Origin: Perkinsus olseni
Taxonomy: Eukaryota; Perkinsozoa; Perkinsida
Assembly (NCBI GenBank): GCA_013115125.1
Contig: JABANN010000314.1
Coordinates: 1-40,151 of the forward strand
Length of the DNA: 40,151 bases
Direction: 5' to 3'
Made by a program: the position numbers and the translations under genes. Position 1 is the stretch's first letter. Every line of letters starts with the position of its first letter. Shown here piece by piece: positions 1 through 9,779 of the stretch. A model generated the notes under the pieces. The model ran no database searches. It worked only from the letters and a program-made list of their open reading frames with translations, and was not told where the DNA came from.

Positions 1-767
1 CACCACCGTCCTACAAGCGATGCCCACGAAAGATCATCCATAACACAGTGCTGATCATTGATTAGCTCTGACAGTGTTGAATATAGGTTTCTTTCTTTCA
101 CGCGGGCTACATGAATGTATGCATGAAAAATTCTCAGCCAGTGAGCTTGGCGAATTTTCATACTTAATGTTGTATTATTGGCAGTTTATCGCCCTTGCAG
201 CGCATTATAGAATCGAGAACAAATCACCGAAGGACGCGGCGTATGGAGGGTGAAGAGATAAATCAAACGTTCGCACACGAACACCATCTCAAGCACATGC
301 GGAAATCCTACTCGAACCAGAAAATGAAACGCTGTAATTCCCTCACGCAGTCTCCAATAAGTCACATCTTGGAGATGCAACAATCTCGACGTAAGCTCGT
401 ACGCCTAGAAGAATAACCATGCAGTGAACATGAATCTGTACACTTCCCACTCGCGGAGATATTTCGTCCACCTACGACCAACAGAAACAGGATCTCGCAG
501 ACTTCCCGCTTTTCATGCTTGATTGCTCAACTCAAAGCTATTCCTCGCGGGAAACCTCTCCCTTCTGACGTGATACTCACGTTAATGCATGGATGACAGT
601 CGAGTTATGTACGTTAAAATGACAAAAACTTCTGCTGATATACATAAACACGCCCGAGAGGCGTGCCACAGCGGCCCCGAATCTCCCTTGAGTTCGGTCT
701 CCGCTCCAAGAGTAAAACAGAATGGACCAAATACTTTAGAATGAAGACGACTGAAGAATTCGTCACA
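1..767. other. No supported gene; 3' flank of the secreted orphan gene
   Basis: No open frame here has convincing splice sites or protein character. The short frames on both strands lack recognisable domains. The right end is the 3' flank of the minus-strand secreted gene that stops at 768. Confidence 0.4.
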
Positions 768-2089
768 TCACTTAGTTCGACATATGCCGGCCATAGTGTT
801 ATAGGAGTCACAATCCTCATACCCCATGCTTCTGTAAAAAGATTCGCCATAAAAGCACCGGGACCATTTGAAGTCGTGCACAGCAAACGGTGTGTCTGGA
901 TTGAAGAGAGCTGCATGGCGCGCTGGCGTCATGTACTGCAAAGGAAGAACAATGCCCCAATGGACACACCAGTGAGCTCACTCCTTCAACGGGATCCTGC
1001 ATTATGCGATCCATCTCGGTGAGGATGTTCCACATGTACTCGACGCCACCCTGCGCACCAGGGCCGTCGTGAGCACAGAAGGACAGCTTGCCGCAGCCAC
1101 GACCCATCTTGCACGAAGCCTGACACGAAAGATGTCAGTAAAACTACCCGGACACGATCGACCGCACCTCGACCATAACAGTGATCTTCGCGTGCGGGAA
1201 ATAGTCGTCCTTGAGACAGTCAGCGCATTGCGCGGTGAGCATCCAGTACATTCTGTTAACAATATTAGAATCTTCCTGGTACCTGAACACGACATCAACG
1301 AACTAACCGGCCTAGGCCCTCGGCGACTCACTTCCCGGTGGGGTCGTTGATGTAGTTGCGATAAAGCATCATCAGGGCGGAGTCAGTGTGCTCCATAACA
1401 TACCGCGTGCCTTCCTCGTCCTCTGCGCCCTGGATGGTGGCCTGCAAGAGGACCGAGCCAGAAGGGTAGCCCAACTGGGCTGTCAACCGAGTCTTCATAT
1501 TCTTCGCTTCGATGAGGGCGTCTCGGACGAGTTTCGGGTCCACATGCTCAACATCATAGCTCAGGCCAATGGGCATGATTTGCCGAATCGTATCGGAATC
1601 AACGTAGTCATGCAACCACTGCTCGAAAGTCGCGACGAACTCCTTCATCTTCACACCATTACGCTCGACCACGTCCCCGTAAGTCATCCAGAGGACCCTC
1701 GACCCAGCGCCAGACAGCTGTCGAAAGGCCCGAGCAAAGGCTAGGAGGTTCTCCGGCTCAGCGATGCTCCTCCAATTGGAGTAGTCAGCGATGTTGATGT
1801 AGACGTCACCACAGTTCCAGGCCAGACCAGTGTCGGACTCGAGGAAGTCGAGGAGGTCACGGTTGCCAGCACGCCAGAACGACTGGTCCCAAGAGTAGGT
1901 GCCCAGGTTCTTGCCGCTGCAAGTGCCTTGCGATACTGAGCTTCCACCAGCTTGAGGGGCGAGAGTGGTCGTAGCGGACTGGCTCGTCGATTGGCCACGA
2001 AGGATCTGCTGGACAGCATCAGCGTCACAGCCGTGCAATACAAAAGCGATGGTTAACAGTAAAGCCGAAGCAGCGATTAAAAGAAACAT
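768..2089 (-). CDS. Secreted orphan protein, 4 exons, 382 aa
   Basis: Exons (minus): 2089-1332, 1252-1168, 1119-982, 935-768. The three introns are GT-AG and the coding total is 1,149 nt, so all phases close. The start was placed at the Met that opens a clean signal peptide (MFLLIAASALLLTIAF), although the frame stays open 28 codons upstream. A Ser/Thr-rich linker follows the signal. A globular Cys- and Trp-containing region then contains WNCGDVYINIADYSNW. The C-terminal exons add more cysteines (GRGCGKLSFC, CFYGESFYRSMGYEDC), which suggests a disulphide-stabilised extracellular protein. I do not recognise the family. An exported glycosidase-like fold is possible but unsupported by any motif I can name. 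The gene is divergent from the eL24 gene with a gap of only 195 bp, which must hold both promoters. Confidence 0.8.
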
Positions 2090-2284
2090 AATGGAATGAG
2101 AAAAGGACTGAGGTAGATTCAGACTCAACGCCCGCAGAAGATGCGCAGTTAACGAGACACGTTGCGTACACATCTTGGACGGCGGTGGTTTCCAAATTTC
2201 TTCCGTTGATTTATCGCTCGCCCGAGTGATCGATCCCGCCCGCGTTGGCTATACTAGGACCCTAAGGAGGACCGAACAGTCACC
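2090..2284. promoter_or_regulatory. Divergent promoter region, secreted orphan gene / eL24
   Basis: This 195-bp gap separates the start codons of two divergent genes and must carry both 5' leaders and core promoters. No TATA-like box stands out. Assignment is by position only. Confidence 0.4.
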
Positions 2285-3051
2285 ATGGTAAGTCCTAAGG
2301 GGTGGTGGTCTATCAGAGCATGTGAATCTGGTCTTCGTCTGACGATAGCATACGGTTTATCACGCTCGCCGCTTTCCGAAACTACCGGTTGCTCTTCTGT
2401 TGATGGGGATGTCGTTGTGTTTTGTAGGTTGTTAAGACCGAGCTTTGCAGTTATACGGAGTTCCGTGTGTACCCCGGACACGGCCAGCGCTTCATCGCCA
2501 AGGACGGGAAGGTAGTGAGGGGAGGTCTGTTCACCGTGGGCGAGGCGATCGTACCGGCTAGGGTGTGTATCAGCGGTAAATCGCCCTCTACTCTCAGGCT
2601 CACTTCTTCTTCAACTCGAAGGCAGCCTCCCTTTTCCAGCAGCGCATCAAGCCTGTCAAGCTGACCTGGACTGAGAAGTGGCGTCGTCTCAACAAGAAGG
2701 TTAGGACCACTGAGGTAGTACCATCGCCCGCACCGGAAGCCATGACGTTGATCGTGTAACAACCAGCATAAAACTCGTCGTTGTTTTTCCCAGGCCGCCC
2801 GCAAGAAGACTCGCCGTACCGTGAAGGTCCAGAAGGCCATCATGGGTCTCTCTTTGGAGGACTTCCACAAGAAGAAGTCTGAGCGTACTCAGCTTCGCAA
2901 GGAGGCCGACGCCAAGAGGGCCACTGAGCTCAAGGAGAAGGAGAAGGCCAAGGCCGCCCGCGCTGCCACCAAGACTGCCAAGCATCAGGAGAAGCCTGTT
3001 GCTGCCAAGCAGCCCAAGCAGAAGCAGACCCGCACTGGCAAGAGGTTCTAA
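2285..3051 (+). CDS. RPL24: 60S ribosomal protein eL24, 4 exons, 148 aa
   Basis: Exons: 2285-2287 (only the ATG), 2428-2511, 2598-2699, 2794-3051; total 447 nt, in phase. The N-terminus reads MVVKTELCSYTEFRVYPG, the eL24 signature. It continues through GQRFIAKDGK, then KLTWTEKWRRLNKK at the third exon end, and a Lys/Ala-rich tail ending TRTGKRF. The length is close to the family norm (about 155-160 aa). eL24 is a structural protein of the large ribosomal subunit. An exon consisting of just the initiator codon, followed by a 140-nt intron, is a common arrangement in ribosomal protein genes. Codon use is strongly biased to C/G-ending codons, as expected for a highly expressed gene. Confidence 0.96.
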
Positions 3052-3584
3052 GTTGACTCACGACGACTTCGAATCGGCGATGCACCAACAGTACGGTCTA
3101 CTACAACAACCACAGCTGTCTCCTTGGTGATGTGTACGTCTTTGCTTCTAATGAGTGCTTTAATAGGGGGCTGATGAGTACCATAAATCTCGATGATGAT
3201 AATATTTCCGAGGTATCAGTGGCGCTTAGTGCATTCTGTACGGCCCACTTCGATGACCACTTCTACACATGTCATAGTTACTCTGAGAGATCATAATGAT
3301 GATATGACCGCCGCTGGTCGCCTTTGATGATAATTCCATAATGACATTCAGATTAATGAGCGACGAAAGAGTCGCTATGAAATCGCTTTCCAGCACTGGG
3401 CTCTGAGGCACAGCACAGGTCAATAACAAGCGCACGGTGCGTGCAGAGTTGGCCAACGTCATAATCGTTGAACAACCATCGGTCTCCGACCGTCGTGCTA
3501 GACAAATCGTCATATGAAGACCCATGAGGAGTTTTCGTACTTCCTGTGGATAATGCTTGGCTGCAGTCCATGATGATGGCCGTT

Positions 3585-3666
3585 GATGATTGTTCCAATA
3601 GTGTACTTTTTAACGCTGAAGTCCTCTCGGGGGCTCAATGTTGATACGTGCGAACGGGCGGACTGA
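3585..3666. repeat. Direct repeat, copy 1
   Basis: Begins with gatgattgttccaatagtg and ends with gcgaacgggcggactga. Copy 2 begins 209 bp downstream. The outer ~20 bp at each end are nearly identical between copies, while the middle has diverged. Confidence 0.7.
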
Positions 3667-3793
3667 GGCCACTACTAAATTAACCAAACAATGATGATAC
3701 CTTTTTTTGCTCATTCACTGCATCTTCGTGATGATTTGATAATCCTAACGGTCTGAGTTATTTTTTGCAATGCTGGGATTGATGACAACTCAT

Positions 3794-3872
3794 GATGATT
3801 GTTCCAATAGTGTACTTACAATACCGAACGTCCATTTGGATGAGTGTCGATAAGTGCGAACGGGCGGACTGA
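3794..3872. repeat. Direct repeat, copy 2
   Basis: Same outer blocks as the copy at 3585-3666, with a different interior of about 40 bp. No coding potential. Confidence 0.7.
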
Positions 3873-4133
3873 TGTTGTCAAAACCCCTTGTAATTATGAA
3901 GGTTATACTACCATCTAGTCACCAAATCGTAACTTATGGTGTGTTCGAAAACGTAAACGTTACAGGGGAGCGGGGTTGACTTACAAACACAACATGAAGG
4001 GCGGTCTGATAACGAGAGAAGCGAGTAGTTCGCGTTCGGTGATGATGAATAATCGCCGCAAGCTCGCACAAAACCAGCGGTATTGGAAGGATACCGGCGG
4101 ACTCCAGAGACAATAAGAGATGATACGAGCAAC

Positions 4134-4162
4134 ATGATGATGGTGGTGATGATGATGATGCG
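4134..4162. repeat. GAT/GGT trinucleotide microsatellite
   Basis: A run of tgatgatggtggtgatgatg units. It produces an artefactual His-rich frame on the minus strand. Confidence 0.8.
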
Positions 4163-4461
4163 TATATAGAAAAAAATAAATACATTTTACAGCAGAAATA
4201 CGACCAATCCCAAGTGAGTGCAAATACAGAAGACAAGTTCTGTATGCGTCGTTGGTTTGGGAAAGAGTACATACAACACTTACAGCAAGAAAGCGTAAAA
4301 AACAAAGGACAAGTTCCGCTAAGGGCTCGCAGCGCTGAACTTTACTACAACGCTACGGAGAGCGTGTAGCTGAATCACCTTACTAAGAAGATGTTCCAGA
4401 GGAAAAAAGGAGCTCAATTTCGTTGAGAATGTTAGTTAAAAAACGCCTTCGTCTCATCCTC

Positions 4462-4498
4462 CGCCCTATAGAGGAGATAGTCTTAATCTTATAGGGCG
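4462..4498. repeat. Inverted repeat, 9-bp perfect stem
   Basis: cgccctata at 4462-4470 pairs with tatagggcg at 4490-4498 across a 19-nt loop. The role is unknown and it could be chance. Confidence 0.4.
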
Positions 4499-4588
4499 AT
4501 CTGCTCGAATAATAATGAATCAAATAGACTTCGCTCCGCTTTTGAAAGGCCTCATGGCAGCGCTTCTTATTCCGTGTTGCCCATCAAA

Positions 4589-4824
4589 ATGGCTAAGTTA
4601 GCCGCCGCTTTCGCCAAGAACTACAAAGAAGCGGTGACAAGGGGAAAAACCGCAGTATGACAATTACCTCCAAGGATGGGTTGGCTGAAACAACGCAGTC
4701 CAGGATTCGGCAGCCAGTCTCAAAGCTGCCGCCCCAAATGGCTGCTATTACGGCACATCTGCAGAGGACAATTATACAGCGGAGTGTCCAGTGGACGCAG
4801 AGAGAGACCAGTAGCTATGCGTGA
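4589..4824 (+). CDS. Small spliced protein of unknown function, 63 aa
   Basis: Exon 1 is 4589-4654 (22 codons) and exon 2 is 4699-4824, separated by a 44-nt GT-AG intron (4655-4698) at phase 0. The predicted protein starts MAKLAAAFAKNYKEAVTRG, is basic and amphipathic, and has no Asp at all. This composition resembles small mitochondrial proteins with an N-terminal presequence, but no family is recognised. Support is the clean splice pair, the in-phase join and the non-random composition. It could still be chance, since no conserved motif anchors it. Confidence 0.45.
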
Positions 4825-5121
4825 GGGGCGGTCTTGAGCCGAAGATTCGTCCGAAGACACTTCACAGGAGCGATAACCTTTGACCGACCCGAGAGCCACC
4901 CTACCTTATGACGCAGTCTACCACTTCGTAACTTTGCCTTAGTTGTTCGCCTGGAAGAGCACTATGAAGCATAACCGTGTGAGCGTAGATCCTGATGAGA
5001 TGAAATCGACATCAACAGTCGGCGGGAAGGGACTCCCACCTAAAGGCCGCATCAAACCTGCCGGCAGACTCATAAGCTTCTGCAAGAATTATCATTTCGG
5101 ACTCGGAGTGAGCAGCTGAAC

Positions 5122-5195
5122 ATAAACATGTCGAGACTGGGAATCGAACCCGCGACCTCCTCACGAGAAAGCTCCTCAAGCATTCTGTTAGCAAC
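5122..5195 (-). repeat. tRNA-like (SINE/introner-like) repeat, B-box near 5150-5140
   Basis: On the minus strand the sequence contains GGTCGCGGGTTCGATTCCC, a textbook RNA polymerase III B-box / tRNA T-arm. A D-arm-like TTGCTAACAGAATG lies about 45 nt upstream and a gacatg-containing tail follows. The anticodon arm and acceptor stem do not pair well, so this is not a functional tRNA gene. It shares the core and tail with intronic copies elsewhere in the window. Confidence 0.6.
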
Positions 5196-5279
5196 TATCA
5201 TCTTCTGGGTGAACCGCAGCGCCCATTCATTGCCGCCTTGGAACTGAAGGCAGTGGTGCGCGACAGTTTTCGAGATGAA

Positions 5280-5350
5280 AAGCGACTAGCCGAGGGATCG
5301 AACCCGCGACCTTCTCCATAACAACGCCAACTCTTACCGATTTCGCTGGA
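5280..5350 (-). repeat. tRNA-like repeat, second copy
   Basis: The minus strand contains AAGGTCGCGGGTTCGATCCC, preceded by a D-arm-like AGCGAAATCGGTAAGAG. It has the same core as the copy about 150 bp away, but a different tail. Confidence 0.6.
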
Positions 5351-5686
5351 GAAGTGCTGCTAACGTCAGCGCTCAGGCGTCGTGGCACGCCTTGGAGCCG
5401 CTCCATCACCTCCCCTGTTCGAACAATTCCCTTCTCCCCAACGGGAGTCGTAGCCGTCCTGGATGGTGTCTCTCCCTTCACGGATGTCGCGAAACGAAGG
5501 TCCATCTCATGCTGAGAAAAATAAAAAAATCCGACGATCCGCGAAGCGTTGCAAGCTCACCTCGGCCGAAAGAACAATCTCAGGTTCCCAGCCCAGGGGT
5601 ACCGTGTAGATGACCAAAGAGGGATCAAAAGGCGAGGTTATACTGAAGAACGCCAATTCCCAGACGAGGACTAGCCGCCATTCATC

Positions 5687-7664
5687 TCACCAGCGCTCTG
5701 AATTAGCAGCCAAGTGCGTAGCGATGATGTCCTCGTCGGGAGGAGGCAGCATGGAGGCCCCCTTTTCCGCCCAAGCCACGACGATATTGCATAGCACCTA
5801 CCGCAGTTACAGTGATAAAAATACTTAACTTCACAACTACTTTCTCAGTGATGATCGCCTTCCGCGCCGAGCTTTGGCTCTCGAACTGCACGTAGGCCAC
5901 CTGACTGCCGGTGTCGGGGTCAGCTTCGCAAAGTGCCTGACGCACGGGAAGAATGACCGGGCCGGAGGGTCCGGTGGTCTTACCAAAAATTCAATTTTCT
6001 CCGGATTGGGAAACAACCGGTCCAGTAGCTTTACATTCAGCGGCCTAAACAGAGGACGATTGGTCGCGGGTTCGAATCCCGGCAAGGACATTTCTACCCT
6101 TCTTCCAATCTTCCCACAGAGGCTATCGTAGTAGCCGAATGCCACTGAGGGGGTTCGCCAAGCTCCATCCCTCCGTCTACCATTCCACTGGAGGGCACCA
6201 GAGTGACCTTCAGCATACGCGGCGCCACTTGAGCCGGCCGATTAAGATCGTACTCCACCCTCTCATACAACCTGAACGTCATCTTCCGCTACTACCACAA
6301 CTTTCCCGAATCACCTCCGGAAGCCTTGATAGCGGTCCTTCGGGACCAAATGCTTGTACTGGGCCATGAAGCTCAAAGCCTCCTCCTTCTTACTAAACTT
6401 GTTAAAAAGGCCAGCGACATCCATGATCGCACTGACCGCCTGAGCGACCGGCCCGTGAAACGAATTCCTAGGAGTACGAGCCCTACCCTAATGCCACGCT
6501 GAATACATTGCGTGTGCCAGTACAGGGCCCTTCTGTAGTCACGGGCATTCTCCGCTCGCTTCGCCATCGTATACGGTGACGAATCCTGAGTCCAACCATG
6601 GCTAACCTCGGATGCTACTATCACCGCCATGATTCTTACCCGCGGTAAAGTAATGAAGTTACTCTTGCGATAGAGCAATACGTCCGACTCCTCATCAGAA
6701 CTCTCTCGCCCAGGGCCCGAGCCTCCAGGGTCACCCAGCGGCCGGAGCAACGCAGCCGAAGCAGCACCAGCCAGGCCGCTTCCTCCGGCTGCAATACCCG
6801 ACGAGGAGTAGTGCTCGGAATGGTTCAAAATACTCAAGGGAACACCATGGCCAGCAAAGGGCGTGGTGGCAGTGTCCTCTCCGTAGCTCTGCGCAGTCGG
6901 GAGCGCACGGGAGGGACGAAGTAATGAGTCCGGTTCGTTACCGAACATACCGCAAGGCGGACAGCAAGAAAGACAACAAATCTTAAGACTGCGGGACAAC
7001 CAGTGCCATTCCCAATACCCAAACGCAGCACGAGCAGCGACTTTGAAATATCCCTTCACGCGCTGCCCAATAGTTTCGACGATCCACACGCCGTCCACGC
7101 CCCGGTCATTATTACGCGGACCCGAGTATCGCAGCAGCGACGTTGTGCGGGTCCTGGGCGCCATTGGAGTCCGAACCGTAGGCAGCGTCCATCATACCGT
7201 TGTGAGAGGCGCTGTCAGCATCGGTCGGCACGCCTGAGAACCAGGACAATGTATGACCGTTAAATATCCCTCCACTGACTATTATTGTAATAGCATCTTC
7301 ACGAGTTGTGCATTCAGGCGACCATTCATCAGCATCAAAACCCGGGAAGACTCAAGTGGCGTCAACGACGGCGGAGCTTCACACTCAAAGCCAGCGAGCG
7401 AGAATTGTTACGGCGTTTACCGACTGCAGGACGTTCACTTAGAAAGGGCACACATGCCATAATTCTCGGTTGCGACCGTGTTGCGGCTAGCTACTGCTGC
7501 TTACCTTGCTCATCGACGGCATTAAGATGCACAAACTGACCATCAACGTTCTCCTTGATAAGCTCCACTGTGTTATCAGCCAGCGCAACAGCAAGTACCT
7601 GCACCAGGACAGTAAGAGCAGTATTAAGTTCGGCGCTCGGCTGCATCCCCGGGCGTGAAGTCAT
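5687..7664 (-). CDS. Unknown protein with Cys cluster and RRM-like C-terminus, 10 exons, 431 aa
   Basis: Exons (minus): 7664-7505, 7423-7385, 7233-7116, 6988-6640, 6585-6487, 6439-6315, 6271-6098, 6044-5984, 5936-5841, 5761-5687. The total is 1,296 nt and every junction is GT-AG and in phase, so the model is strong although the family is not recognised. Order: hydrophobic N-terminal helix (LTVLVQVLAVALA), Ser/Asn/Asp-rich linker, a dense Cys block (KICCLSCCPPCGMFG, about residue 107), a Gly/Ser-rich segment, then a helical region (MAKRAENARDYRRALYW ... GLFNKFSKKEEALSFM) resembling a TPR or MIT helical pair. The C-terminal part has SQVAYVQFES, which fits RNP1 of an RRM-like fold. The Cys block could be palmitoylated or metal-binding. 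Intron 7 (6045-6097) is almost entirely an antisense tRNA-like repeat. The start Met is the best in-frame choice; an in-frame ATG pair lies 20 codons upstream. Confidence 0.7.
6045..6097 (+). repeat. tRNA-like repeat forming a whole 53-nt intron (antisense to gene)
   Basis: Read on the plus strand the segment has the T-arm core GGTCGCGGGTTCGAATCCCG followed by a tail ending ggacatttctac. Read along the gene (minus), the intron begins gtagaaatgtccttgccggg and its antisense B-box starts after 20 nt. It ends ctctgtttag. Virtually no intron sequence lies outside the repeat. The intron at 8636-8693 in SEC13 is homologous. Confidence 0.75.
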
Positions 7665-7746
7665 CGAAATTTCTTCTATTAATGATGTTATTATAATTTC
7701 AATATCCACGTATATTTCCATCACAATCTATGTACTTCTCAGTGGA

Positions 7747-9581
7747 TCACAAACATAGTCTGCTTAAATATATTGTGGCTGTGTCAGCAGCACTGCGCTT
7801 GAGGTTTGCGCCGCAGTCCACGGCCCGAGAAGTAGCACGGCCTCCCACCCAAGGCAACCGCGACTAGTGATACTACAGTGCCGGTGATGCTCCAACTGAG
7901 TCTGTAGGCAGCCGCCTTCATGTGGAACTCCTGTGCGACCTTCCAAGCTTGCCCTTCCATATCACACTGCCAGATCTGGCAGGAGAAAGACGCCACGTCA
8001 CGCGCCACGAAATTGCCCGAGCGAGGTCGGCCTACCAAAACGCTGCCGTCTTCCGAGCAGGACGCAATATGCTGAGTGGGAATGCCAGCGTTGGGCCTCC
8101 ATGCGACATCACGAACCTGAGATGCCACTAAATTTTATGCTACAATCACGACCACAACCTACAACATCAGTATGCTTTCCCGAGGGCAGCTCCGTCTCCA
8201 TGCTCCACTCCCCAGTCGATTCATCCATACGCCAGATTCGCACCTGAGACCCATCGGGTTTGAACACAAGCTCGTAATACACGAAAAAGGAATACCACTC
8301 CAATCCCAACTCATGTACCTGATAGTCGTTCCCTCCAGACACAATCCGCCTAGGTCCCACTTGCTCGTCGCTCGATGGCTGCTGCTGCACCTGACCAGCA
8401 AAATCCTCATCACATCAGCGGCCCAAATACGCCATTCCTCGGCCGTCCAGGCCCGACCCTTATCCGACAGCATTCACAGCGGACCGAAGATGCCCTCATG
8501 AGCGCCAATGGAAGCACGTTTTCCCCATGCGATGATAGCAAACCTACCGCAGGCCCCGAGGCCAGGGTGGAAGGAGTAGTGGCTGGACTCCACGACACGG
8601 CAAGGACGCCACCGAGATGGGCTTGCGGGATGACCCTGACAGCAACAGGCAATCCAAAGGTCGCAGGTTCCAACCCAGGACATGAATTTCTACTTGCGAC
8701 TCCATGTGGAGACCTGTTCATGAGTGAGCACTGAGATGCTGCCATCGCTGGAGCCAGCAGCCAGCACCAATCCGTACTCCCAAGGGGCGAAGGCACAGCT
8801 GTTGACTGATGCGGTATGGGACTTATCACAGTACCTGCAGGGAGACAACTTGCACAGCGGGAACGCCTGAGCACGATTCTGCCAACAGCATGGATCGACC
8901 TAAGATTCCTCTCATCAAAGTCGGAGCGTCTCTACCCCAAATGGTAGAGTCCGCGGCGTCCAAGGCAAACCCTCATTACAGTTGCTCCCACACAGCGCTC
9001 TGCTGATGCTGATGATACCCTCCTGTGATCTTCTCCCTCCAGATGATAATCTGACCATAGTCACTGAGGGAGCCCGAAGGGGGCCGAGGCTTACCTGTCT
9101 GTCGTAACCTACGCTGGCCAGGATGCTGCCGTACTTGGGGTGGGCCCAGGACACTTGCCACACTGGAGAGCCGTGGCCACGGAGCTCGCCAAGCAGAGCC
9201 TGCTGCTCGGTGCCTACAATGGGAAGGCGGTGACAGTACGGAAAATACAGGCTGACGGACTTGACCCACCAACCTCGAGAAATTACGCTTGGGACTGAGC
9301 GCCCAACCACTATGCCACTCTTCCCCCCACTACTTACTGACGTCCCAAACTCGAATAGTAGAGTCTTCTGAAGCCGTGGCCAGACGCTTCCCATAGTAGT
9401 CCAACTGAGCATCGTGAATAGGACCAGTGTGCCCCGTGTCAAAGGAGCATGACACAGGCCCGGTCGCCTGCTGCTGTTGCGGCGTCATCGGGACTTGTTG
9501 TTGCTGCTGTTGCTGAGCCATCCCAAAAGTATTTATGGGAGCAGCGGCAGGCCTTTGCTGCGGCAAAGTCTGAGGCATCAT
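7747..9581 (-). CDS. SEC13: COPII coat / nucleoporin WD40 protein SEC13, 10 exons, 349 aa
   Basis: Exons (minus): 9581-9338, 9213-9095, 9050-8980, 8834-8694, 8635-8548, 8390-8319, 8243-8163, 8116-8036, 7975-7874, 7797-7747. The total is 1,050 nt, all GT-AG and in phase. SEC13 is a six-blade open beta-propeller. It pairs with SEC31 in the COPII outer coat at the ER and is also part of the Nup84/Y complex. Diagnostic strings: [80 protein letters not shown] and [10 protein letters not shown]. It differs from the norm in having a Gln-rich N-terminal extension of about 45 residues (runs of 7 and 4 Gln) and a degenerate last blade ending [11 protein letters not shown] with no terminal Trp. Intron 1 (9337-9214) and intron 4 (8693-8636) contain tRNA-like repeats. 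The last splice junction is the least certain. Confidence 0.93.
8636..8693 (+). repeat. tRNA-like repeat forming a whole 58-nt intron of SEC13 (antisense)
   Basis: Plus strand: T-arm core GGTCGCAGGTTCCAACCC, then a tail ggacatgaatttctac. Along the gene, the intron starts gtagaaattcatgtcctggg, and the antisense B-box begins 20 nt in, the same offset as in the intron at 6045-6097. It ends ttgctgtcag. Nearly the full intron is repeat. Confidence 0.75.
9214..9337 (-). repeat. Sense tRNA-like repeat inside SEC13 intron 1
   Basis: Along the gene, the 124-nt intron carries a D-arm-like GTGGCATAGTGGTTGGGCGC, an anticodon-like loop, and a B-box-like GGTGGGTCAAGTCC at the usual tRNA spacing. A T-rich tail with tattttccgtac follows. 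Here the repeat is in the same orientation as the gene and looks full length, unlike the antisense half copies. Confidence 0.6.
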
Positions 9582-9779
9582 TTTGGTTGTAGAATGTGAG
9601 AAGTAAAAACTTTTGTGACGACCCATGATCGACATTGGATACTCCAAACACAAGATTTACGTGACGATGAGCTCATCCCGACCTAGGAGAGCAGCAACGG
9701 AAGCCCCAGAAGACAGTAAACATACAGGTTCGCCGAGAGCCACCTTCTCGAGGGGCGGCGGAAGTAGGACAAGGCACAA
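9582..9779. other. Short intergenic gap
   Basis: Lies between the SEC13 start and the stop of the small membrane-protein gene. It should contain the SEC13 promoter and 5' leader. No motif recognised. Confidence 0.3.

Larger units (their letters stand above)
3052..4588. other. Long non-coding stretch with repeats
   Basis: About 1.5 kb with no supported gene. The open frames at 3908-4305 on the minus strand depend on a GAT/CAT microsatellite and low-complexity residues. The stretch holds a diverged direct repeat (3585-3666 and 3794-3872), the microsatellite, and an inverted repeat at 4462-4498, listed separately. Confidence 0.5.
4825..5686. other. Non-coding stretch carrying two tRNA-like repeats
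   Basis: No supported gene. It contains two tRNA-like repeats on the minus strand (about 5122-5195 and 5280-5350) and the 3' flank of the minus-strand gene ending at 5687. Confidence 0.4.

Noticed and set aside
5122-5350. Functional tRNA genes
   Set aside because: T-arms are excellent, but acceptor and anticodon stems do not pair and no valid cloverleaf can be drawn; treated as tRNA-like repeats.
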